Shown: positions 1 through 5,164, counted from the stretch's first letter. The stretch: DNA of 10,123 bases from Chloroflexota bacterium (GCA_024636135.1 JAGXHP010000077.1:1-10123), one strand, 5' to 3'. The notes: a model not told the origin generated them from the letters alone. Numbers and translations are program-made.

Positions 1-2
1 CG

Positions 3-101
3 CGTCATGGGGGCATGCCAACCGTGGAGATCCTCTCGCTGATCGTCGCCGTGCTGATGTGGATCGCGTTGCTCAGCACGCTCGACGAGCCGTCGCTCTG
101 A
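3..101 (+). CDS. C-terminal end of a small or truncated membrane-spanning frame
   Basis: The frame is open from the left edge and ends at TGA 99-101. From the ATG at 15 it encodes 28 residues: a short head, a hydrophobic stretch (ILSLIVAVLMWIALL) and a charged tail ending DEPSL. It could be the last transmembrane helix of a membrane protein that begins outside the window, or a free-standing single-pass micropeptide. The G-run just before the ATG is too close to act as a ribosome binding site, which favours the C-terminal-fragment reading. No family is recognised. Confidence 0.35.
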   Translation, partial: RHGGMPTVEILSLIVAVLMWIALLSTLDEPSL

Positions 102-110
102 CCGAGTCGA

Positions 111-186
<76 letters not shown>

Positions 187-198
187 CAGCCGGCCGAG

Positions 199-204
199 AT
201 TTTA
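199..204 (-). promoter_or_regulatory. Possible -10 element of the tRNA-Gly gene
   Basis: On the minus strand the hexamer TAAAAT (5/6 to TATAAT) lies 12 nt upstream of the first base of the tRNA. That is the right distance for a start site a few bases before the mature 5' end. No convincing TTGACA-like -35 box is visible at 16-18 nt. Confidence 0.45.
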
Positions 205-232
205 CCCGATGCCGTGCGCCGGGTGCCGAATA

Positions 233-265
233 CGACGATGCCGGGCTCGTGGCCCGGCATCGTCG
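233..265 (-). terminator. Perfect 14-bp hairpin, probable terminator of the small membrane-protein gene
   Basis: The arm CGACGATGCCGGGC (233-246) is exactly complementary to 252-265, with a 5-nt loop. It starts 15 nt beyond the stop of the minus-strand gene ending at 280, where a terminator is expected. There is no clear U-tract after the stem in either direction, so it is a strong stem-loop without the classic tail. It could terminate transcription or protect the 3' end, and it separates that gene from the tRNA. Confidence 0.55.
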
Positions 266-279
266 CACTGGATGAACGC

Positions 280-558
280 TCAGCGGATGAGGGTCACGCT
301 TCCGCCTGTCGTGCCGGCGGCAGACTGAACGCTGGGGCCCTGGGCGGCGACGACGGCCGCGATGCCGATGCTCAGGACTGCGGCGGTCAAGGTCGCCGCG
401 AGACGTCGTGACGTCGTCCGGCGGTGCGCCTGTCGATCGATCCCGGCCGACTCGCTCGAGCGCTCGCGAGCGACCTTGTGCAGGAGAGCGGCGTGATCGA
501 TGCGCTCGTGGTGGATCTGATCGGCCAGCTGGTGGGTGCTGATATTGGGTGCGAACAT
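280..558 (-). CDS. Small single-pass membrane protein, 92 aa, unknown function
   Basis: The family is not recognised. The ATG at 558 is chosen because a near-perfect Shine-Dalgarno GAGGAGG (567-573) lies 8 nt upstream; longer versions of this frame are shadows of the CRP gene. Residues 1-52 are polar and rich in His, Arg and Glu (for example HHERIDHAALLHK). Residues 53-73 form one hydrophobic segment (LAATLTAAVLSIGIAAVVAA). Residues 74-92 are a short Ser/Thr/Gly tail. The basic flank RRTTSRR just before the helix predicts an N-in topology with the tail outside. The gene is divergent from the CRP-like regulator, with about 255 bp between the two starts, so it may share regulation with it. A perfect hairpin follows its stop. 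Confidence 0.72.
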   Translation of the reverse strand: MFAPNISTHQLADQIHHERIDHAALLHKVARERSSESAGIDRQAHRRTTSRRLAATLTAAVLSIGIAAVVAAQGPSVQSAAGTTGGSVTLIR

Positions 559-566
559 CGGTCGTG

Positions 567-573
567 CCTCCTC
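567..573 (-). promoter_or_regulatory. Strong ribosome binding site that fixes the start of the 92-aa protein
   Basis: On the minus strand GAGGAGG stands 8 nt before the ATG at 558. It is one of the two strongest Shine-Dalgarno matches in the window and decides the start against several upstream in-frame options. Confidence 0.75.
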
Positions 574-720
574 TGGCCGCTGGCGTTCAGCGGTGACTGC
601 TCGTGGTTCGTTGTGTCTGACGTCATGGTGGGCGTCCGCCGCGTTCATCGCGATCGACTGGCCGACCTCCCGCTGGTCGTTTGTGCGATGGAGGAGACGT
701 CGCCTGGACCGCACGCGCCG

Positions 721-736
721 TGTCGCGGGTGTGACA
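721..736. promoter_or_regulatory. Candidate CRP-like operator, TGTCG-N6-TGACA
   Basis: TGTCG (721-725), six bases, then TGACA (732-736): an inverted repeat with CRP geometry (5-6-5) and one mismatch between half-sites. The flanking G720 and C737 extend the symmetry. The same motif occurs perfectly at 1512-1527. It lies just before a TTGACG box at 740-745 upstream of the CRP-like gene, consistent with autoregulation, and could also serve the divergent small membrane-protein gene. No protein-DNA evidence is available. Confidence 0.45.
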
Positions 737-739
737 CTC

Positions 740-768
740 TTGACGGGGCGGGAAGACGCGCCGACCAT
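740..768 (+). promoter_or_regulatory. Weak candidate promoter of the CRP-like gene
   Basis: TTGACG (740-745, 5/6 to the -35 consensus) is followed after 17 nt by GACCAT (763-768, only 3/6 to the -10 consensus). The spacing is ideal and the start site would fall near 775, giving a leader of about 40 nt. The poor -10 fits a promoter that needs an activator. Confidence 0.35.
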
Positions 769-813
769 TGCCCTGACCCACGGTCGACCACCCTGCGCCC
801 AGAGGGATCTGCT

Positions 814-1509
814 GTGCCTGACCATGACCTCGCGATCGCGAGCCTTCGAAGCTGTGCCCTGTTCGCTCACGTCGATGACGATCGGCTTCGCGCCCTGGTG
901 GGACTGACGCGGCCGCGGCGATTCCGTCGCAACGAGGTGATCTTCCACCAGGATGACGTGGGCGACGCTCTGCATATCGTGGTGGAGGGAGGAGTGAAGA
1001 TCGTGCTTCCCTCCCCCGAGGGCGAGGAGGCGATCATCGCCAGCCTCAAGCCCGGCGACTTCTTCGGCGAACTCGCCCTGCTCGATGGCTCGCCGCGCTC
1101 GACGACCGCCACGGCGATGGAGGCGACCGAGACGCTGTCGCTGCCCCGCGACCAGTTTCTCAACCTCCTGTCCGGAGACCCGCGGCTCGTGACCGCGTTG
1201 CTCCGCGCCCTGGCCGGGGAGCTGCGCCGGCTGACGGGACACGTCGAGGAGCTTCACTTCCTGGACCTTGCCGGCCGCCTGTCCATGCGATTGGCTCGCC
1301 TCGCCCGCGCCGGCGACTCGGACGCCACCGGGCGGATCGAGCTCGATTGGCCATTCACGCAGTCCGACCTCGCCGCAATGATCGGAGGTACCCGCCAGAG
1401 CGTGAACAAGCTGCTCAGTGGATTGGTGGATGAGGGATTGATCCAGATCGACCGCGACACCCTGGTGATCGACGATCTGGCCGCCCTCGAAGCGCGCGGC
1501 TCCCGTTGA
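814..1509 (+). CDS. CRP/FNR-family transcription regulator, 231 aa
   Basis: Cyclic-nucleotide-type regulator. The GTG at 814 is preceded by GAGGGA (802-807) at 6 nt and gives 231 residues, the usual CRP length; in-frame codons further upstream would add an unrelated N-terminus. Residues about 15-130 form the cNMP-binding beta-roll, with the phosphate-binding cassette FFGELALLDGSPRSTTA: Gly85, Glu86 and Arg95 are in the positions that bind cAMP in the family. A dimerisation helix (about 128-165) is followed by a winged HTH at 180-225 (FTQSDLAAMIGGTRQSVNKLL). The recognition helix reads TRQSVNK, close to the SRETVNK of mycobacterial CRP/GlxR but with Gln for Glu. No Fe-S cysteines of FNR type are present. 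It probably controls itself and the cassette downstream through TGTCG-N6-YGACA sites. The ligand is not proven. Confidence 0.9.
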   Translation: MPDHDLAIASLRSCALFAHVDDDRLRALVGLTRPRRFRRNEVIFHQDDVGDALHIVVEGGVKIVLPSPEGEEAIIASLKPGDFFGELALLDGSPRSTTATAMEATETLSLPRDQFLNLLSGDPRLVTALLRALAGELRRLTGHVEELHFLDLAGRLSMRLARLARAGDSDATGRIELDWPFTQSDLAAMIGGTRQSVNKLLSGLVDEGLIQIDRDTLVIDDLAALEARGSR

Positions 1510-1511
1510 TC

Positions 1512-1527
1512 TGTCGCATTTCCGACA
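1512..1527. promoter_or_regulatory. Candidate CRP-like operator, perfect TGTCG-N6-CGACA palindrome
   Basis: TGTCG (1512-1516) CATTTC CGACA (1523-1527), extended by C1511/G1528 to 6-bp arms. It lies in the gap between the CRP-like gene and the peptide-protease-transporter cassette. Its centre is about 64 bases before a start site predicted from TAGGAT at 1572, close to a class I CRP activation position. It could instead be a short hairpin after the regulator gene, but there is no U-tract. Confidence 0.5.
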
Positions 1528-1571
1528 GGTCGGCTGTCGCCCGCGAGATTCATCGGGTTGCGGGCCGCCGA

Positions 1572-1577
1572 TAGGAT
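1572..1577 (+). promoter_or_regulatory. Possible -10 element of the cassette
   Basis: TAGGAT matches TATAAT at 4 of 6 positions. No good -35 box lies 16-18 nt upstream (TTCATC at 1549 is the nearest), as expected if the upstream CRP-like site supplies activation. The start site would be near 1584, leaving about 40 nt before the first small frame. Confidence 0.3.
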
Positions 1578-1626
1578 GAGCACAGCGCGGTACCACTGCC
1601 GCCACCGCCACAGGAGGTTCGGGCGT

Positions 1627-1731
1627 ATGAGATATCACCGGCGGCCGATGCCAACGGAACGCTTCGCCCGGCCGCACCAGCTCGGCGGCAAGTCATTCGC
1701 AGACCGCAAGGAAGAGGGATACACATCATGA
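1627..1731 (+). CDS. 34-residue basic peptide opening the cassette, unknown function
   Basis: A short frame from ATG 1627 to TGA 1729-1731. The Shine-Dalgarno AGGAGG (1612-1617) is perfect and lies 9 nt upstream. Its stop overlaps the start of the next gene as ATGA (1728-1731), the same coupling used elsewhere in this cassette. The peptide begins MRYHRRPMPTERFARPHQ, is strongly basic in its first half, and ends KEEGYTS. There is no signal peptide, hydrophobic helix or Cys. It could be a translated leader coupling ribosomes onto the repeat-peptide gene, or a functional micropeptide. The frame is short, so the ribosome binding site and the ATGA overlap are the main support. Confidence 0.55.
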   Translation: MRYHRRPMPTERFARPHQLGGKSFADRKEEGYTS

Positions 1732-1907
1732 CGGACCAGCGCGACGACACCGAAGGCCACACCACCAGGCGTGGAGTCACCGACGACGATGTCGAAGGCC
1801 ACACCACTCGGCGTGGACTGACCGACGACGATGTCGAGGGTCACACCACCCGACGCGGCATCTCCGATGATGACGACACCGAAGGCCACGTGATGAACCT
1901 CAGGTAG
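1728..1907 (+). CDS. 59-residue tandem-repeat peptide (D-x-E-G-H repeats)
   Basis: ATG 1728 to TAG 1905-1907, preceded by AGAGGG (1713-1718) at 9 nt. The protein is almost entirely repeats of about 14 residues: unit 1 residues 3-16, units 2 and 3 residues 17-30 and 31-44 (both xTDDDVEGHTTRRG), and a variant unit 4 (45-59) with one extra Asp, ending EGHVMNLR. Each unit has an acidic head, the E-G-H core and, in units 1-3, the basic tail TTRRG. There is no Cys, signal peptide or hydrophobic segment, so it should be soluble and probably disordered. Possible roles are a multi-core precursor peptide cut by the S8 protease encoded downstream (RR-G lies at each unit boundary), or a metal-binding peptide using Asp/Glu/His. 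The family is not recognised, and neither role is shown. Confidence 0.75.
   Translation: MTDQRDDTEGHTTRRGVTDDDVEGHTTRRGLTDDDVEGHTTRRGISDDDDTEGHVMNLR
1734..1904 (+). repeat. Tandem 42-nt coding repeat, four units
   Basis: Units at 1734-1775, 1776-1817, 1818-1859 and a variant 45-nt unit 1860-1904. Between units 2 and 3, 13 consecutive codons specify identical residues while six differ in the third base (GAA/GAG, GGC/GGT, ACT/ACC, CGG/CGA, CGT/CGC, GGA/GGC). The repeat is therefore maintained at the protein level, not as DNA. Confidence 0.85.
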
Positions 1908-1921
1908 CAGGACGCTACCTG
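1901..1921 (+). promoter_or_regulatory. Intercistronic hairpin spanning stop, SD and start
   Basis: CAGGTAGC (1901-1908) pairs perfectly with GCTACCTG (1914-1921) around the loop AGGAC. The left arm contains the TAG stop of the repeat peptide, the loop presents AGGA as ribosome binding site, and the last base of the right arm is the G of the GTG start of the next gene. Ribosomes ending the repeat peptide would unfold it. It may set the ratio of peptide to downstream proteins. Confidence 0.5.
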
Positions 1922-2697
1922 TGGACCAGGAAACCGACGCCGCGCTCGCCGCACTCGTTGCGGCGGCGCGGCGTTCTGACGTTGGACGCCGCCTCCAGGG
2001 AGATATCGAGACGCGGCTGCTCCAGAGCATCGTGGATGCGACGGTGCAGCTGTTCGATGCGGAGGCCGCGTCCATCGCGCTGTTCGAGCAGGACCCCGAC
2101 CGGCTGGAGTTTCGCGTTGCCGCGGGTGAACAGGGCGCGGGCGCCATCGGCCTGACGGTTCCGCCGACCCAGGGCATCGTCGGCTTCGTCTACTCGACCG
2201 GCCAGGCCCTGTCACTGTCGGATGTCGCCAACGACCCGCGCTTCAACCGTGGTGCCGCCGAGCAGACGGGATACGTCCCGCGCTCCATCGCCGCCGCGCC
2301 GCTCCTCGACGAGCAGGGCACCGTGGGCGTGCTCCAGGTGCTCGACAAGCGGGGATCGCCCACCTTCTCACTGCGCGACATGGAGCTCATCGCGGTCTTC
2401 GCCGGCCAGGCGACGGTGGCCATCGGCGCGGCACGGGTGCAGCGCGATACGGAGAGCCTCCTGCAGGGCGTCCTCCAGCACATCGGACCCGAGATGGATG
2501 CTGATGCAGTGGAGGCCCTGGTCGCTGCGGGAACCCAGGGTCTCGACGCGGACGACGAGGCGCCGTTCTGGCGGCTGGTCGACCAGGTGTCGCGCCTGCG
2601 CTCGCTCACCGACCGCGAAACGGCGCTGCTCGCGGACGTCCTCGACGTGGTCGCCAGCCACGCGACCCGGTCACGGCGCACCGGGTACGGTCGGTGA
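1921..2697 (+). CDS. GAF-domain sensor protein, 258 aa
   Basis: The GTG at 1921 is preceded by AGGA (1909-1912) at 8 nt. One GAF domain covers about residues 33-172: a helix ETRLLQSIVDATVQLF, strands around AASIALF, the typical GIVGFVYSTGQALSLSDVAN (85-104) with NDPRF, and AAPLLDEQGTVGVLQVLDKRG. In the LDK...F...RD segment, K143, F149 and D153 stand where cyclic-nucleotide-binding GAF domains carry NKFDE, but Asp replaces the Asn, so the ligand is uncertain. Residues 180-258 are mostly helical with no kinase, cyclase, EAL or HTH motif, so this is a stand-alone sensor or adaptor. It follows the repeat peptide by 13 nt and overlaps the protease gene by 4 nt (GTGA), suggesting that it senses a signal for, or partners, the protease or transporter. 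Confidence 0.85.
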   Translation: MDQETDAALAALVAAARRSDVGRRLQGDIETRLLQSIVDATVQLFDAEAASIALFEQDPDRLEFRVAAGEQGAGAIGLTVPPTQGIVGFVYSTGQALSLSDVANDPRFNRGAAEQTGYVPRSIAAAPLLDEQGTVGVLQVLDKRGSPTFSLRDMELIAVFAGQATVAIGAARVQRDTESLLQGVLQHIGPEMDADAVEALVAAGTQGLDADDEAPFWRLVDQVSRLRSLTDRETALLADVLDVVASHATRSRRTGYGR

Positions 2698-3542
2698 CCG
2701 AGCCGCTCCCCGCGTGGTCCGAGCCCTTCGCCGATCCGAAGGGCTCGCTGCGCCGCAGCCTGCGGCTGCGCGGCCTGACGCGTGAGTGGGCGTGGGGCGG
2801 GGCGACCGGCAAGGGGGTTCGGGTCGGAATCATCGACTCCGGTCTCGAGAACGATCATCCACACCTGCGCGGTCGCGTCGTGGAGAACGTCACGGTCGAG
2901 ATCGGCGACGGGGAGCCGGAGGTCGTCAACGACGGCGCCGTCGACATGTTCGGGCATGGGACCGCCTGCGGAGCGATCATCGTGGGACTGGCCCCCGAAG
3001 TGGAGCTCGTCTCGATCCGCGTCCTTGGGCCGGATCTGCGAGGCAAGGGCAGCGCATTTGCCGCCGGTCTGGAGTGGGCGATCGAGCGCGGCCTCCAGGT
3101 CTGCAATCTGAGCCTGTCGTCGAAGAGCGAGTCGCTCTACCCGATCTTCCACGACCTCGCCGATCGCGCCTACTTCCAGGGAACCGCGCTGGTCAGCGCC
3201 GCGAACAACGTTCCGGCTCCCAGCTACCCGTCGCTCTTCTCATCGGTGATGTCCGTGGCGGCCCACGCGGAGCCCGACCCGTATCGCCTCTACTACAACC
3301 CCTCGCCGCCGGTCGAGTTCGGGGCCTGGGGCGTCGACGTGCCGATCGCGTGGAAGGACGGCGGGACGACGGTCGCCACCGGGAACAGCTTCGCGGCCCC
3401 TCACGTCGCCGGCCTCGTGGCGCTCATCCTCTCGAAACACCCCGGCCTGAGCCCCTTCGAGGTCAAGGCCATCCTCGCCAGCGTGGCGGACAACCCGGGA
3501 CGTCGAAGGGCGCCGCGAGGGCGGACGGGCGGACCGGCATGA
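2694..3542 (+). CDS. Subtilisin-like serine protease (peptidase S8), cytoplasmic, 282 aa
   Basis: The complete S8 triad is present: Asp48 in VGIIDSG, His88 in GHGTACG and Ser232 in TGNSFAAPHVAG, with Asn171 (SAANN) as the likely oxyanion residue. The start is the GTG at 2694, overlapping the GAF gene stop as GTGA; no separate ribosome binding site is seen, so translation is probably coupled. The protein begins directly with the catalytic domain (motif D at residue 48). It has no signal peptide, Tat motif or inhibitor propeptide, which indicates an intracellular mature-form protease. The last 15 residues are very basic (GRRRAPRGRTGG). Its stop overlaps the transporter start (ATGA). In this setting the likely substrate is the repeat peptide or the 34-residue peptide, by analogy with S8 proteases that mature peptide products. 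That link is inferred from position only. Confidence 0.92.
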   Translation: MTEPLPAWSEPFADPKGSLRRSLRLRGLTREWAWGGATGKGVRVGIIDSGLENDHPHLRGRVVENVTVEIGDGEPEVVNDGAVDMFGHGTACGAIIVGLAPEVELVSIRVLGPDLRGKGSAFAAGLEWAIERGLQVCNLSLSSKSESLYPIFHDLADRAYFQGTALVSAANNVPAPSYPSLFSSVMSVAAHAEPDPYRLYYNPSPPVEFGAWGVDVPIAWKDGGTTVATGNSFAAPHVAGLVALILSKHPGLSPFEVKAILASVADNPGRRRAPRGRTGGPA

Positions 3543-5164
3543 GCATGATCAAGACCTACATCGACCTGTTCCGCCGCAACCGGGCTCTGGCGCGCCTGCT
3601 TGCCGGAGAGTTCATCTCCGGCATCGGCGACTGGCTCTACCTCGTCGCCGTCCTCGTGGTCGTCTACTCGGAGAGCAACTCCCCGGTGCTCCTCGGCGTG
3701 GTCGGTGCCGCTCGCATCCTGCCCTACGTGCTGCTCTCGGTCCCCGCGGGGATCGTTGCCGACCGGTTCGACCGGCGAATGGTGCTGCTCGTCACGGACG
3801 TGGCGCGCGGAATCCTCATGCTCGTCCTGGTGGGCGCGGTGATCGTCGGGGCGCCGACGCTCGTGATCATCGGGGTCTCGATCCTGGCCGCGTGCTTCTC
3901 GACGTTCTTCGGGCCGGCGATCGCGTCGCTCCTCCCGACCCTGGTCGACGAGAGCGACCTCGGGCCGGCGAACAGCGCGTGGGCGACGCTCGACAACGTG
4001 GCGTTCATCGTCGGGCCGGCCCTGGCGGGCGTGGTCCTCGCCAGTGGAGGACTTGAATTCGCCTTCCTCCTGAATGCGGTGTCATTCGCGGTGGTCGCGG
4101 TCGTCCTGTGGCGGCTGCCGGTGCCGCGCACCAAGCGTCTCGTCGTCGATGACGCCGCGGAACCCGCTGCCGCTCCGGTTGGCTGGCGCCCGCTCGTGCG
4201 CCCCCTAGCCGGACCCTTCCTCCTCGACTCTGCCACCAGCCTGGTCGGCGGTGGTGTCGGCGTCCTCACCGTGGTCATTGCCGTGGATGTCCTGAGTTCG
4301 GGGGAGGCGGGGACCGGCTACCTCAACGCCGCGACGGGGGTCGGGGGCGTCGTGGCCGGGATCGCCGGCGGCGCGTTGCTGGCCCGGAGGCTCGGCGTCC
4401 CGTACCTGGTCGGCGGCATCGCCGGTGGGGCCGGCCTGGCGTGGCTGGCATTGGCGGGGGATCTGCTCACCGCGATGCTCGCCATCGGCGTTGCCGTCGG
4501 TGGCCTGCTACTGCTCGACGTCGTCAACACCACGATGATCCAGCGGGTGGTGCCTGATGAGCTGCGAGGGCGGGCCATGGGGATCCTTCAGACGACGTCT
4601 GCGGTCCTCTACTCCCTCGGATCGCTGCTGATGCCACTCATCGCCGGAGCGATCGGGGTCCCGCCGGTGCTCATCGGCTCGGCGATCATCACGGCGGTTG
4701 CCGTGGCCATTGCCCTGGCCCTGGCGGCGCGCGAGGACAAGCCACCGGAGATCGACTCTGCGCGCGCGAGGCTCCTGGTCCATCCGATCTTCGCGGGCCT
4801 GCCGCGGGCTCGTCTCGAGGTCGCCGCCCGACAGCTGGTCGAGGTGCCGATGGAGGCGGGGGCGGTCGTGGTGCGGCAGGGCGACGAGGCCGATCGGTTC
4901 TACCTGATCGGCGAGGGGTCATTCCGGGTGACGCAGTCCCGCGATTCGGGCGATGAGGCACACCTCCGCGACCTGGGACCTGGCGACGTGTTCGGCGAGA
5001 TCGGCCTGCTGCGCCGGTCGCCGCGGACCGCGACGGTCAGCGCAGCGACGGCCGGTCGCCTGCTGGCGCTCGATGCGGACGAGTTCCGCGACCTCGTCGG
5101 TTCCGGCCCGGGACTGAGCACCCGACTGCTCGACATGTACCGGGGCGCCATTTCGCGCTCCTAG
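3539..5164 (+). CDS. MFS transporter fused to a C-terminal cyclic-nucleotide-binding domain, 541 aa
   Basis: The ATG at 3539 overlaps the protease stop (ATGA). Residues about 15-398 are a major-facilitator transporter of the MFS_3/exporter type: hydrophobic helices throughout, and the motif-A loop GIVADRFDRR (71-80) after helix 2. A shorter related loop, DELRGRAMG (340-348), lies in the second half. A polar linker (399-410) leads to a cNMP domain (411-541) with the phosphate-binding cassette FGEIGLLRRSPRTATV (485-500). Gly486, Glu487 and Arg496 have the Glu-to-Arg spacing of cAMP-binding proteins, so the pocket looks intact. The likely role is export of a small molecule or peptide across the cytoplasmic membrane, gated by a cyclic nucleotide or similar ligand. 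Substrate unknown. As last gene of the cassette it may export the product of the peptide and protease genes. It meets rsgA tail to tail with a 3-nt overlap. Confidence 0.9.
   Translation: MSMIKTYIDLFRRNRALARLLAGEFISGIGDWLYLVAVLVVVYSESNSPVLLGVVGAARILPYVLLSVPAGIVADRFDRRMVLLVTDVARGILMLVLVGAVIVGAPTLVIIGVSILAACFSTFFGPAIASLLPTLVDESDLGPANSAWATLDNVAFIVGPALAGVVLASGGLEFAFLLNAVSFAVVAVVLWRLPVPRTKRLVVDDAAEPAAAPVGWRPLVRPLAGPFLLDSATSLVGGGVGVLTVVIAVDVLSSGEAGTGYLNAATGVGGVVAGIAGGALLARRLGVPYLVGGIAGGAGLAWLALAGDLLTAMLAIGVAVGGLLLLDVVNTTMIQRVVPDELRGRAMGILQTTSAVLYSLGSLLMPLIAGAIGVPPVLIGSAIITAVAVAIALALAAREDKPPEIDSARARLLVHPIFAGLPRARLEVAARQLVEVPMEAGAVVVRQGDEADRFYLIGEGSFRVTQSRDSGDEAHLRDLGPGDVFGEIGLLRRSPRTATVSAATAGRLLALDADEFRDLVGSGPGLSTRLLDMYRGAISRS

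Noticed and set aside
618..625. TGACGTCA palindrome in the divergent region
   Set aside because: A single 8-bp palindrome with no second copy and no matching regulator; likely chance.
424..813. 130-codon N-terminal extension of the CRP-like frame
   Set aside because: It does not resemble any CRP N-terminus, overlaps the divergent small gene, and a GTG with a good SD gives the normal length.
559..1677. Extended minus-strand frame upstream of the 92-aa protein
   Set aside because: The part beyond 558 lies opposite the CRP-like gene; the strong SD and ATG at 558 define the real start.
1627..1731. A RiPP leader peptide identity for the 34-aa frame
   Set aside because: There is no known leader motif (no GG cleavage context with a core, no Cys/Ser/Thr-rich core), so it is reported only as an unknown small peptide.
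1743..1889. CRISPR-like or mobile-element repeats
   Set aside because: The repeats are in-frame coding units with synonymous wobble changes and no spacers, so they are protein repeats.
2786..3538. N-terminal extension of the MFS frame upstream to 2786
   Set aside because: It covers the S8 protease gene in another frame and reads as low-complexity Arg/Gly; the ATGA overlap at 3539 gives the right MFS start.
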